Shown piece by piece: positions 34,151-42,813 of a stretch of DNA of 64,000 nt. The position numbers were made by a program, and so were the translations under genes. Position 1 is the first letter of the stretch, and every line of letters starts with the position of its first letter. Source of the DNA: CAWFKS01 sp963816435 (GTDB taxonomy: Bacteria > Pseudomonadota > Alphaproteobacteria > Rhizobiales > Rhizobiaceae). The DNA lies in NCBI GenBank assembly GCA_963816435.1, contig CAWFKS010000007.1:179412-243411 (forward strand). The letters run 5' to 3'. A model generated the notes under the pieces. It saw nothing but the letters and a program-made list of their open reading frames with translations, was not told the origin of the DNA and did not search any database.

Positions 34151-34293
34151 TTTGGACTGCCTTTTCGCTCGGCCGGCGGCTGGATGGTGTCCAGCCTTGG
34201 GCGCCATTGTTGGGCGTCCGACGGAGGAAGGGTGCAGAAACGGATTCGCAGCGAGTGCGATTATCGTTGTTTCTCAATGGCTTGGAAGGAAAG

Positions 34294-34320
34294 TGGCTGG
34301 GGAACCTGGATTCGAACCAG
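34294..34320. other. Presumed attachment site in the 3' part of tRNA-Gln
   Basis: Tyrosine integrases of this kind recombine in the T-arm and 3' end of tRNA genes, and the integrase lies on the 3' side of this tRNA. The direct repeat expected at the other end of the element was not found by eye between 1 and 34290, so the far end is either outside the window or lost. Confidence 0.5.
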
Positions 34321-34367
34321 GACTAACGGAGTCAGAGTCCGTGGGTCTACCGTTAACCTATTCCCCA
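34294..34367 (-). tRNA. tRNA-Gln (anticodon CTG)
   Basis: Read on the minus strand, a 74-base cloverleaf begins TGGGGAATAGGTTAACGGTA and has anticodon loop CTCTGAC (CTG). The T-arm reads GGTTCGAATCC, and the acceptor pairs TGGGGAA with TTCCCCA, followed by G and encoded CCA. It decodes CAG. It is the likely insertion target of the adjacent integrase. Confidence 0.96.
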
Positions 34368-34680
34368 ATACCGGCGGCGGAAGCTGTCGTTCGTCCGCTT
34401 GCGGCGCGGTATCGCGCGTGGCCCCAAAATAGTCAAGTGAGCCGCTGATTCAACCCCCGGAAACCTCTCGCGGTTCCATCGGAGTTTGACGTTGCCGGCC
34501 CGCACCTTGCCGGGCCGGGCCTCACGACCGGAACGGCACCCGGGCGGCAGGCTACGGCCGCCCTCGGCAGCGGCAAGCTCCACGATTGGCCCCCCCTCTG
34601 CGGAATCCGCGGAGGCCGGATGGCAATGTCTTGGCGCAATCCCGGACTGAAGACCGGGGCTTCACCCTTCCGGGGTTGCT
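34368..34680. other. Non-coding gap between tRNA-Gln and the cytochrome operon
   Basis: This 313-base, GC-rich gap shows no gene or clear promoter. Short inverted pieces near 34650-34675 (CCGGACTGAAGACCGG) could help end transcription of the leftward cytochrome operon, but there is no T-run. Confidence 0.35.
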
Positions 34681-35568
34681 CTAGCCGCCGTTGTCCTTGG
34701 AGACCGCATCGCCGGACTTCCCGGCTCCGGCGTTGTCCGGAAGCACCGTCTTGTCGCTGCCGGCCTTTGGCGAGATGACCGCGCCCGTCATCATCGGCAG
34801 CGGCTCTGGCGGCTTCTTCTTCGCGCCCGCGCCGCCCTCGCCCGGCGTCACCTCGTCGGGCCTCAGCGACGAAAGATAGGCGGCCACCGCCTCGATCTGA
34901 TGATCGCTCATCTCCTTGGCGACCTGGTGCATGACGTTTTCGGGATCGCCGCCGCGGGTGCCGGCCTTGAAGGCCTTCAGCTGCGCCTTGAGGTAGGCGT
35001 GGTACTGCCCGGCGATGAAGGGATAGACCGGCGCGTTCCCGACGCCGCTGTCGCCATGACAATAGGAACAGGGCAGCACGCCTGCCCCCGGCGCGCCGGT
35101 GGAAACGATCTTCTTTCCCTCGTCGAGCAGGCCCTGGCCGTGGCGCAGTTCGGGCGGCCACGCGACGTTTTCCCGCGAAGCGTACCAAGCCGCCACGTCG
35201 AGCATCTCGTCGTTCGTCAGTTCTGCCGCGATCGGCCCCATCACCTCGCTCGGCCGCCTGCCAGAGGCGAAGTCGAGCAGCGACTTGTAGAGATACCATG
35301 CGCTCTGGCCGGACAGGCGCGGAAAGGCGCCACTCGCATCCGCTGCTCCGTCCACACCGTGGCAGCTGGCGCAGGAATAGCGCAGATTCTCGAATTCCCC
35401 GCCGATCGCCACGAAACGCCCTTCGTTGGGGTCGCCGTGCGGCACCTGGGTCTTTTCCCAGGCGACGCTCGGCGGCCGGCCCTGCCAGCCGGTGTCGGCG
35501 GCCAGAGCGACGGTGCCCGCCCCCAGGCAGGCGACCGCCGCAACGAGGATCGTCGTTCGCGTCCTCAT
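34681..35568 (-). CDS. Periplasmic diheme cytochrome c
   Basis: This protein of about 295 residues has a Sec signal (RTTILVAAVACLGAG, cleavage after VALA) and two heme-binding motifs, CASCHG and CSYCHG. Each is followed by a cytochrome-c4-like segment (SAWYLYKSLLDFASGRRP, QYHAYLKAQLKAFKAGTRGG). The tail is rich in Lys, Pro and Gly and is probably disordered. Its start overlaps the stop of the GMC dehydrogenase gene (ATGA). It is the last gene of the minus-strand operon and likely carries electrons from the dehydrogenase to the respiratory chain. Confidence 0.92.
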   Translation of the reverse strand: MRTRTTILVAAVACLGAGTVALAADTGWQGRPPSVAWEKTQVPHGDPNEGRFVAIGGEFENLRYSCASCHGVDGAADASGAFPRLSGQSAWYLYKSLLDFASGRRPSEVMGPIAAELTNDEMLDVAAWYASRENVAWPPELRHGQGLLDEGKKIVSTGAPGAGVLPCSYCHGDSGVGNAPVYPFIAGQYHAYLKAQLKAFKAGTRGGDPENVMHQVAKEMSDHQIEAVAAYLSSLRPDEVTPGEGGAGAKKKPPEPLPMMTGAVISPKAGSDKTVLPDNAGAGKSGDAVSKDNGG

Positions 35569-37328
35569 GTCTGCACCAGCGGGCCCGGATCGGGCATGTA
35601 TTTGTTGATCAGCGCGTCTGCCGCCCAGTAGGCGAGCGCGCCAAGCGTTCCCGTCGGGTTGTAACCGGCATTCTGCGGATAGGCGGAGGCGCCGATCACC
35701 CACAGATTGTGCAGGTCCCAGGACTGCAGGAACCGGTTGACCACGCTTCTGGTCGGGTCGGTGCCCATGATGGCGCCACCGGTGTTGTGGGTCGTCTGGT
35801 AGGGCACGATCGAATAGTGCTCGTCGAGCCAGCCGACCGAAACCTGGGTGCCGCCCATGGCGTGGCCGATGTCGGCGGCCTTCTGCGTGACGTGGTTCGA
35901 CATCAGCCGATCATTGTTCGGGAAATCGAAAGTGATCATGCCGAGCGGCTGGCCGAATGCGTCGGTGTAGGTGTCGTCGAGGCCGATATAGTTGTTGGGG
36001 TGCGGCGTGGAAGAGCCGTGAATGGTGAGTCCCACGGTAGAATTGTAGTGCTTTGCCACCGCCTGCTTCCATTCCAACCCCCAGCGCGGCGTGTCGCCAG
36101 GCACCGGGTGGTGGTGTATCGGCCTGCCGTTGGTCTGGTAGGCGGCGATGTAGGCGCCGCCGACGAAGCCCAGCCCTGAATGGTCGAAACTGCCGTTGTT
36201 GAAATCGTCGATCGCGGTGCCGAGCGCGCCCGCGCCCATGAACGGATTGATGCGCGTGTCGCTGTCGAAGAAGATCGTGACGCCGCTCATCGTCTGGTAG
36301 GTGTAGTTGCGCCCCACGGTGCCCTTCTGGGTCGCCGGATCATAGGGCTCGCCGATGCCCGACTTCAGCATCAGGATCGGGTTGTGGTGGGCGAACGCGC
36401 ACAGCGCCACCACGTTGGCCGGCTGGAAGACCTCGCGTCCCGACGCATCGACATAGGTAACGCCCGTCGCCACCTCGCCGTCGTGCTCGACACGCAGCAC
36501 ATACGAGTTGGTCCGCAGCTCGAAATTGTCGTTGGCGAGCGCGAAAGGCAGGATCGCGACCTGGGGGCTTGCCTTGGAAAAGTGCTCGCAGCCGTAGTGC
36601 TCGCAGAAGCCGCAATACATGCACGGCTTGAACTCGGCGCCATACGGGTTGGTGTAATGGCGCGTCACGTTCGAGGAGGGGACCGGGAACGGGTGGTAAC
36701 CCAGGTTCTCGGCGCCCTTCCCGAACAGATAGCCCGAATGGGACTGTTTCATCGGCGGGTTCGGGTAGTCGCCCGTGCGCGGACCCTCGAAGGGGTTGCC
36801 GCCAAACTGAACCTCGCCGCCAATATTGCCGGCCTGTCCGCTCGTGCCGCAGATCTTCTCGAAGAAATCGTAATACGGCTGGAGTTCCTCGTAGGTCAGG
36901 CCCCAGTCCTGGATAGTGACGTCGTCGGGCAGGAAATCCTTGCCGTAGGTCTCGTCGACCCAGCTTCTCAGGCGGAACCATTCGGGCTGAAAGCGCCACG
37001 TCTGGCCGTTCCAGTGCACCATAGCGCCGCCGACGCCGGACCCCGGCAGGAACGAACCAAGCTGGCGCATGGGCAGAGCCTTCTGGCCGACGAAATTGCG
37101 GAAACTCAGCGTCTGGACCGATACGTCCTCCATAAGCGCATGACGCACCGAGTGCTTGAGCTCGTCGTGCATGGCCGGCGACTGGAAATCGGGGATCGTC
37201 TGCCGCATCGCGCCGCGCTCCAAGGCAACCACCGTGTAGCCGGCCTCGGACAGTTCCTTGCCAAGCACCGATGCGGTCAGTCCGCCGCCGACCAGCACCG
37301 CGTCGACCGGTTTCATACGTGTCGCCAT
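35565..37328 (-). CDS. GMC-type FAD dehydrogenase, large subunit (gluconate 2-dehydrogenase/FDH-like)
   Basis: This 587-residue flavoprotein starts MATRMKPVDAVLVGGGLTAS with the FAD-binding glycine loop and contains GGAMVHWNGQTWRF. It ends with NPTGTLGALAYWAADALI, the GMC C-terminal signature. A cysteine cluster CMYCGFCEHYGCEHF near residue 230 matches the iron-sulphur-type cluster region seen in fructose, glucose and gluconate dehydrogenases. No own signal peptide is present; export would depend on the Tat signal of the small subunit encoded upstream. Family enzymes oxidise sugars, sugar acids or alcohols in the periplasm and pass electrons to cytochrome c. The substrate is not evident. Confidence 0.92.
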   Translation of the reverse strand: MATRMKPVDAVLVGGGLTASVLGKELSEAGYTVVALERGAMRQTIPDFQSPAMHDELKHSVRHALMEDVSVQTLSFRNFVGQKALPMRQLGSFLPGSGVGGAMVHWNGQTWRFQPEWFRLRSWVDETYGKDFLPDDVTIQDWGLTYEELQPYYDFFEKICGTSGQAGNIGGEVQFGGNPFEGPRTGDYPNPPMKQSHSGYLFGKGAENLGYHPFPVPSSNVTRHYTNPYGAEFKPCMYCGFCEHYGCEHFSKASPQVAILPFALANDNFELRTNSYVLRVEHDGEVATGVTYVDASGREVFQPANVVALCAFAHHNPILMLKSGIGEPYDPATQKGTVGRNYTYQTMSGVTIFFDSDTRINPFMGAGALGTAIDDFNNGSFDHSGLGFVGGAYIAAYQTNGRPIHHHPVPGDTPRWGLEWKQAVAKHYNSTVGLTIHGSSTPHPNNYIGLDDTYTDAFGQPLGMITFDFPNNDRLMSNHVTQKAADIGHAMGGTQVSVGWLDEHYSIVPYQTTHNTGGAIMGTDPTRSVVNRFLQSWDLHNLWVIGASAYPQNAGYNPTGTLGALAYWAADALINKYMPDPGPLVQT

Positions 37329-37332
37329 GTGG

Positions 37333-38116
37333 CTACTCCTCCGCCTTCGCGTGCTGTTGCCTGTTCTCCTCGCGCTCGGTCTCGCCCAGCCCGCCGATCG
37401 AAAGCGGCGGCCTCGTAACCTCGAAATTGTACTTGTCGACCAGCTCGACATACTGCGCGTAGGCGCCGGGGAAGCCGATCATGCGCCAGGCCGCCATGTC
37501 GCGGTTGCCGCCATAGACGGGGTCGGCGAAATAGCCTTCGATCGTGTTGGCCAGCAGCGTCTCGAAGAACACCGGCGAGGGAATCGATTCCAGTTTGGCA
37601 TCTCCGCTTTCGAGCGAGCCCAGCATCGTGTCCAGGTCGCCTGGCGAAAGATCCCAGACTTCGGTGTCGCCGTGCTTGCCCTTCGCCCAGGCGCGCGTTT
37701 CGCGAATGCCGATCCGGTAGAGGTCGGCGGGCTTGTGCATGAGCTGATAGCCCTGCACCGCAGGCGCGTCGGGGTCCCACGGCCCGTCGAGATACATGCG
37801 CGCCCCGGCCCCGTAGGCGCCGGCGAGCTGTCGGTCGATATAGTAGAGGACGCCGGCTTCCTTGGCGCCGGCCCACTCGTCGGCCGGGATCAGCCTGTCG
37901 ACAGCCGCCTCGATGAACTTGGCTTCCTCGTCGTTGAAGAAAAAGAGCGTGGTGTCCGCCTTGCCGCCTGCCTTGGCCGCACCCGACTGTCGGTCGTCCT
38001 GCGGCTGGTTTGCGGCAGCATGCGGACTGAGCGAAGGCCTGCTCGCGCGAAAGCGTCAGTCCGGCGGCACCCGAGACGCCGACCTTCATCAGGTCGCGGC
38101 GCGAAAGCTTGGTCAT
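37333..38116 (-). CDS. Gluconate 2-dehydrogenase subunit 3 family protein (Tat signal; frameshifted in this sequence)
   Basis: The start MTKLSRRDLMKVGVSGAAGL is a twin-arginine signal ending near AFAQ. One extra base near 38030 then shifts the frame. The corrected frame reads AAANQPQDDRQSG, LFFFNDEEAKFIEAAVDRL, IPADEWAGAKEAGV and later PADLYRIGIRETRAW and NRDMAAWRMIGFPGAY, all typical of the small subunit (about 260 residues). It escorts and stabilises the flavoprotein encoded 4 bases downstream. Its start overlaps the stop of the small secreted-protein gene. The frame break is most simply a sequencing insertion. Confidence 0.85.
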
Positions 38117-38436
38117 TTCTCCTGGCTCCCTTCCGGCGCATCGGCATCGCCGAGCACCACGTAGAGGCATTGCTCCTTGATCTTTCCCTGGTAGTCGGCG
38201 CACTGGGACCGCTGGGGTTCGGGAGGCCCGCTGCCACCGCCGCCCGACTTCGGCCCGCTGACGCCGGTGGTGGTGCCATCGTCCGTGCCGGCACCTACCA
38301 GCGCTTTCTGGCCGCCCGAGCCGCCGGTGGCGCTTTCCTGCTGCTGGCCGCCGCCGCCATTGCCCTGGGCGGAAGCGGGCGCTGCCAGCAGCGCAAGCAC
38401 CAGGCAGGCGGAGGAAACGATCGACAGTCTGATCAC
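38113..38436 (-). CDS. Small secreted Gly-rich protein
   Basis: This 107-residue protein has a Sec signal (SIVSSACLVLALLAAPASA). A Gly/Gln/Ser-rich low-complexity middle follows, and then a C-terminal segment with two cysteines (RSQCADYQGKIKEQCLYVV) that could form a disulphide. Start and stop both overlap neighbouring operon genes by ATGA, so it is a fixed operon member. I do not recognise it; an accessory or assembly role for the dehydrogenase complex is an inference from context. Confidence 0.75.
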   Translation of the reverse strand: MIRLSIVSSACLVLALLAAPASAQGNGGGGQQQESATGGSGGQKALVGAGTDDGTTTGVSGPKSGGGGSGPPEPQRSQCADYQGKIKEQCLYVVLGDADAPEGSQEK

Positions 38437-39371
38437 TTGTCCTGCTCCTGCTTCTTTTTGTCGTCGTCGCCGTTCAGCGCGCCCGGCTGGCCGTTGGCGG
38501 CATTCGTCCTGGGCTGGACCGCCTGGATTGTGCCTTTGACGGCCGGCACCGGCGTGGACGGGGCGATCGAGGAATAATAGGCGGCCAGCGCCTCCACCTG
38601 GTCGTCGGTCAGGCGGGCGGCGATGTGCTGCATGATGTCGAGCGGATCGCCGCCGCGCTTGCCGGAGGCGAAGCGCTTGAGTTGCGTCTTCAGGTAATCG
38701 GAATACTGCCCGGCGAGGTACGGGTAGGTTGGCGGCAAGCCGCTGCCTTTCGGCCCATGGCAGTTCGCGCAGGCCTGCACGCCGCGATGCATGTCGCCGA
38801 CGGCGGCTATGACGCCGCCCTTCGTCAGGGTCTCGGGATCCGGCGACTGTGTCGACTGCGCCGCCGCGGCCTCGAGATCGGTTTCGGGACGCACCATCGA
38901 ATAATAGAGCGCGACGTCACGCATCGCCTGGTCGTCGAGGGACCTGGCGACCTGCTGCATCGTCTCGTTCGGCCGCTTGCCGGACGCGAACTGCTTGAGC
39001 TGCGTGTAGATGTAGTGCGGGCTCTGACCGTCGAGGCGCGGTATCGGCGTGCCGACGTCGCCGGCACCCGCCTTTCCGTGGCAGAGCGAACAGGGATAGG
39101 ACTCGCCGGTTTCGCCATGGCTGTAGCCGTTGAGGACGATGTCGCGGCCGCGCCCGGCGTCGGCCGGCTGCATGAAGTCGCCGGCGGCGGCATCGCCCGT
39201 GCCGTCGCTGTCAGACTGGTCGCCGACCGCCGTCTTGTAGACGAGGTTTTGCGAAGCGACGCTCGCCGGCCAGCTGGTGAGGGCGACGAAGCCGGCCGAA
39301 GCGATGGCCACAACGCCAAGCCTCGCTCGAAATCCCCCGGCAGGAGACCGCAACTTTGCTTGATGGGACAC
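38433..39371 (-). CDS. Periplasmic diheme cytochrome c
   Basis: This cytochrome of about 312 residues has a signal-like start (RLGVVAIASAGFVALTSW) and two heme motifs, CSLCHG and CANCHG. Each heme motif is followed by a c4-type segment (YIYTQLKQFASGKRPNETM, SDYLKTQLKRFASGKRGG). GTG 39371 is chosen because GGGAGA lies seven bases upstream; an in-frame GTG at 39395 lacks a ribosome site. It is the first gene of the minus-strand operon. With the second diheme cytochrome at the operon end it would give a four-heme path from the dehydrogenase. Confidence 0.9.
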   Translation of the reverse strand: MSHQAKLRSPAGGFRARLGVVAIASAGFVALTSWPASVASQNLVYKTAVGDQSDSDGTGDAAAGDFMQPADAGRGRDIVLNGYSHGETGESYPCSLCHGKAGAGDVGTPIPRLDGQSPHYIYTQLKQFASGKRPNETMQQVARSLDDQAMRDVALYYSMVRPETDLEAAAAQSTQSPDPETLTKGGVIAAVGDMHRGVQACANCHGPKGSGLPPTYPYLAGQYSDYLKTQLKRFASGKRGGDPLDIMQHIAARLTDDQVEALAAYYSSIAPSTPVPAVKGTIQAVQPRTNAANGQPGALNGDDDKKKQEQDK

Positions 39372-39592
39372 AGCCGTCTCCCGGGTTTCCTCCACTCAGG
39401 GCGGCGCCCGCGGCCGACGCCCGTGGCTCCCCAACCGAGGAAGCGCTACGGTGTTCCCCAAAGATCCTGACGAATTGTCGCACCCGGTGATCGGCGGTTC
39501 CGGCAGCATCGCCGCCACTTTGGCCGCCTTGTCCTCGCACGGCGCGAGGGCGCCAAATCACGGACTGGAAGTGGATGATACTCGGCAACCGA

Positions 39593-39622
39593 TTGCGAAT
39601 GCATCGAAAATGGTGCTATATT
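39593..39622 (+). promoter_or_regulatory. Candidate promoter of the Rieske oxygenase gene
   Basis: TTGCGA (39593-39598) and TATATT (39617-39622) are spaced by 18 bp. The predicted start of transcription falls within the operator at 39621-39636. Confidence 0.5.
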
Positions 39623-39636
39623 GAATGAACGTTCAA
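39621..39636. promoter_or_regulatory. TTGAA-N6-TTCAA operator (TetR/BetI-like), copy 1
   Basis: TTGAATGAACGTTCAA is an inverted repeat with 5-bp arms and an internal perfect TGAACGTTCA. It overlaps the -10 end and start site of the Rieske promoter, where a repressor would act. A matching site (same arms and spacer length) sits in the same position before the aminotransferase gene at 52761-52776. The form resembles BetI-type boxes as I remember them. No TetR gene lies in the window. Confidence 0.6.
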
Positions 39637-39654
39637 CAACTGAGCGAGATTGCC

Positions 39655-40854
39655 ATGAACATCGGCCTGCGCGACGTGGCGGTTCCCAACGATTGGGACC
39701 GGCGGGGGCTACCCGGCTGGACCTATCACAGCCCCGCCTTTCTCGAACTGGAGAAGGAGGCCCTGTTCCGGAGCCACTGGCAGATTGCCTGTCACGTCTC
39801 GGATGTGCCGGAAGCCGGCGACTACGTCGCCTTCGACGCCGTCGGCGAACGCGCGCTGATCGTGCGCGGCAAGGACGGCGAGGTGCGCGGCTTTCACAAT
39901 CTGTGCCGGCATCGGGGCTCGCGTGTCGTGGCCGATGACCACGGCACCTGCAAGAACGCGCTGGTCTGCCCCTTCCACGGCTGGGTCTACAATCTCGACG
40001 GCACGCTTCGCGGCGCGGCACGGCCGCGTTCCTTCCCCGAACTCGACAAGACCGAATTCGGACTGAAGCCGCTGGAAGTCGAGATCTGGATGGGGTTCGT
40101 GTTCATCCGCTTCCGGCCGGGCCCGCAGCCTGCCGTGGCCGAGTTGATGCGGCCCTTCGCGGCCGAGATCGCGCACTACCGCACGCCCGAAATGGTGCCG
40201 GCCGGCGGCATCTGGACTCAGACCTCCCCGGTCAACTGGAAGTCGGTGCGCGACGTCGACAACGAGGGCTATCACGTCGCCATGGCGCACCCTGCCCTGC
40301 AGGACCTCTACGGCTCGACCTACTATGACGAGCCGTTCGTCAATGGCGTTTGCCGCTCCTTCGCCACCTACAACCCGCATGCCGGACGCCGGCCGAGCGT
40401 GCGCGCCTACCGTGCGATCGCACCGGAGCCGGAGCACCTGCCAGACCACCTGAAGCACGCATGGATCTATTATGGGCTGTTCCCCAACGCCGTGATCGCG
40501 GTGACCCCGGAGCTATGCCAGTTCTACCAGGAGTTCCCGCAGTCGACGGGAGAATCGCTGCTGCGCGGCGGCGTCTACCGCTACGCCGAGGAAAGCCGCG
40601 AACAGGCAGCGGCGCGCTACCTCGCCCAGCGCATCGACCGCGAGACGATGGACGAGGACGTCCAGCTCACCATCTGGTCGAACGAATCGATGCTGTCGGA
40701 GGCGTTCGAGGGCTTCTACCTGTCCGATCTGGAATACGGGGTGCGCACGCACCACGACCATCTGCGCGCGCTGCTGCCGGTGGCCGACATCGAGGACGCA
40801 CCCGAAGAGGAACGCGTGGCAGCACTGAACGCGGAGCTGCTGGCGAAGGGATAG
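39655..40854 (+). CDS. Rieske-type aromatic-ring/quaternary-amine oxygenase, alpha subunit
   Basis: This 399-residue oxygenase subunit binds its Rieske [2Fe-2S] cluster through CRHRG near residue 83 and CPFHGW near 105. The mononuclear iron site includes DVDNEGYHVAMAHP near residue 200. The family splits into ring-hydroxylating and N-demethylating or betaine/carnitine-type monooxygenases. The length and monomeric layout without a beta subunit fit the latter (GbcA-like) well. ATG 39655 is used because ATG 39625 lies inside the operator and lacks a ribosome site. No reductase gene is adjacent. The shared operator links it to the aminotransferase at 52856. Confidence 0.9.
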   Translation: MNIGLRDVAVPNDWDRRGLPGWTYHSPAFLELEKEALFRSHWQIACHVSDVPEAGDYVAFDAVGERALIVRGKDGEVRGFHNLCRHRGSRVVADDHGTCKNALVCPFHGWVYNLDGTLRGAARPRSFPELDKTEFGLKPLEVEIWMGFVFIRFRPGPQPAVAELMRPFAAEIAHYRTPEMVPAGGIWTQTSPVNWKSVRDVDNEGYHVAMAHPALQDLYGSTYYDEPFVNGVCRSFATYNPHAGRRPSVRAYRAIAPEPEHLPDHLKHAWIYYGLFPNAVIAVTPELCQFYQEFPQSTGESLLRGGVYRYAEESREQAAARYLAQRIDRETMDEDVQLTIWSNESMLSEAFEGFYLSDLEYGVRTHHDHLRALLPVADIEDAPEEERVAALNAELLAKG

Positions 40855-40882
40855 GCTCCCAGGATCGCCGGCGGCGGCTACG

Positions 40883-42706
40883 TTACGCCGCGCCGGCCCG
40901 CTGCTTCTCGAAGCGCTTGCGCTCGTGCGGGTCGAGGTAGAGCTTTCTCAGCCGGATCGACTTCGGCGTGACCTCGACCAGCTCGTCGTCCTGGATCCAG
41001 GCCAGGGCGCGCTCCAGGGTCATGCGGATTGGCGGCGTCAGCTTGACGGCCTCGTCCTTGCCGGCGGCGCGCACGTTGGAGAGCTTCTTGCCCTTCAGCA
41101 CGTTCACCTCGAGGTCGTTGTCGCGGGAATGGATGCCGATGATCATGCCGGCATACACCTTCACGCCCGCGTCGATGACCATCGGTCCGCGATCCTCCAG
41201 GTTCCACATCGCGAAGGCGACCGCCTCGCCCGCATCGTTGGAGATCAGGACGCCGTTATTGCGCTGCGGGATGTCGCCCTTGTAGGGCTCGTAGGCGTGG
41301 AACAGCCGGTTCATCACCGCGGTGCCGCGCGTGTCGGTCAGAAGCTCCGACTGATAGCCGATCAGGCCGCGCGTCGGCGCGTGGAAGACCAGCCGCTGGC
41401 GGTTGCCGCCGGACGGGCGCAGTTCGATCATCTCGGCCTTGCGCTCGCTCATCTTCTGGACGACGACGCCGGCGTGCTCCTCGTCGACGTCGATGACGAC
41501 TTCCTCCACCGGCTCCAGCAACTCGCCGCCCTCGCCCGTCTGCATGACGACGCGGGGCCGCGACACGGCAAGTTCGAAACCCTCGCGGCGCATCGTCTCG
41601 ATCAGCACGGCCAGCTGCAGCTCGCCGCGTCCGGAGACGTAGAAGGAATCCTTTTCGGGGGCTTCCTCGATCTTCAGCGCAACGTTGCCCTCGGCCTCGC
41701 GCAGCAGGCGGTCACGGATGACACGGCTGGTCACCTTGTCGCCCTCGGTGCCGGCCAGCGGCGAATCGTTGACCAGGAAGCTCATGGTCACCGTCGGAGG
41801 GTCGATGGGCTGGGCGTGCAGCGGCTCGCTGACCGAGGGATCGCAGAACGTGTCGGCGACGGTGCCCTTGGACAGGCCGGCGATCGCCACGATGTCGCCC
41901 GCCTGCGCCTCGTCGACCGGCTGACGCTCGAGCCCGCGGAAGGCGAGTATCTTGGAGATGCGCCCGGTTTCCACGAGCGACCCGTCATTGGCCAGCACCT
42001 TGACCGGCATGTTGGTCTTCAGCGTGCCGGATTCGATGCGGCCGGTGATGATGCGGCCGAGGAAGGGATTGGCCTCCAGCAGGGTGCCGATCATGCGGAA
42101 CGGACCGGCATGCACCTCCGGCTCCGGCACATGACGGATGATGAGGTCGAACAACGGCGCCAGTTGCTGGTCGGTCGGCCCCTCGGGATTCTCCGAAACC
42201 CAGCCGTCGCGGCCCGAGCCGTAGAGGATGGGGAAATCGAGCTGCTCGTCGGTGGCGTCGAGCGCGGCGAACAGGTCGAACACCTCGTTCACCACCTCGA
42301 CGTGGCGGGCGTCGGGCCGATCGATCTTGTTGATGACGACGATCGGCTTCAATCCGACCTTGAGAGCCTTGCCGACGACGAACTTGGTCTGCGGCATCGG
42401 GCCTTCGGCGGCGTCGACCAGCACGATCGCGGAATCGACCATCGACAGGATGCGCTCGACCTCGCCGCCGAAATCGGCGTGGCCGGGCGTGTCGACGATG
42501 TTGATGCGCGTGTCCTTCCACTCCACCGAGGTCGCCTTGGCGAGAATGGTGATGCCGCGCTCCTTCTCCAGGTCGTTGGAGTCCATGGCACGTTCCGCGA
42601 CACGCTGGTTGTCGCGAAACGAACCGGCCTGGCGCAGGAGCTGATCGACAAGCGTTGTCTTGCCATGGTCGACGTGCGCGATGATCGCGATATTGCGGAG
42701 TTTCAT
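40883..42706 (-). CDS. typA: Translational GTPase TypA/BipA
   Basis: This 607-residue protein has the exact length and order of TypA: G1 AHVDHGKTT, DTPGHADFGGEVERIL (G3), NKIDRPDAR (G4), then SGRGELQLAVLIETMRREG and GLIGYQSELLTDTRGTAVM. The C-terminal domain of the family is RLRKLYLDPHERKRFEK. It binds the ribosome and helps 50S assembly under stress. It ends 28 bases from the convergent Rieske gene. Confidence 0.98.
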   Translation of the reverse strand: MKLRNIAIIAHVDHGKTTLVDQLLRQAGSFRDNQRVAERAMDSNDLEKERGITILAKATSVEWKDTRINIVDTPGHADFGGEVERILSMVDSAIVLVDAAEGPMPQTKFVVGKALKVGLKPIVVINKIDRPDARHVEVVNEVFDLFAALDATDEQLDFPILYGSGRDGWVSENPEGPTDQQLAPLFDLIIRHVPEPEVHAGPFRMIGTLLEANPFLGRIITGRIESGTLKTNMPVKVLANDGSLVETGRISKILAFRGLERQPVDEAQAGDIVAIAGLSKGTVADTFCDPSVSEPLHAQPIDPPTVTMSFLVNDSPLAGTEGDKVTSRVIRDRLLREAEGNVALKIEEAPEKDSFYVSGRGELQLAVLIETMRREGFELAVSRPRVVMQTGEGGELLEPVEEVVIDVDEEHAGVVVQKMSERKAEMIELRPSGGNRQRLVFHAPTRGLIGYQSELLTDTRGTAVMNRLFHAYEPYKGDIPQRNNGVLISNDAGEAVAFAMWNLEDRGPMVIDAGVKVYAGMIIGIHSRDNDLEVNVLKGKKLSNVRAAGKDEAVKLTPPIRMTLERALAWIQDDELVEVTPKSIRLRKLYLDPHERKRFEKQRAGAA

Positions 42707-42789
42707 TTCGTCTCTCGGGAAAGCTGGGCGGCGCGGCAGGGCTTGAGGCCCGCTACGCGGCAACTCGGTTGGCGCGCATATAGTCGCTT

Positions 42790-42805
42790 TTTCGCAATTG
42801 CGAAA
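42790..42805. promoter_or_regulatory. Perfect 16-bp palindrome between tusA and typA
   Basis: TTTCGCAATTGCGAAA is a perfect palindrome lying just after the tusA stop and about 85 bases upstream of typA. On the minus strand it is followed by AAG rather than a T-run, so a binding site is as likely as a terminator. Confidence 0.4.
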
Positions 42806-42813
42806 GGGGTCGG

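Noticed and set aside
18350..34290. A second att copy (repeat of the tRNA-Gln 3' end)
   Set aside because: Reading the region for the T-arm and acceptor sequence found no convincing match.
39625..39654. ATG 39625 as start of the Rieske oxygenase
   Set aside because: It lies inside the operator, at the expected transcription start, and has no ribosome-binding site; ATG 39655 fits better.
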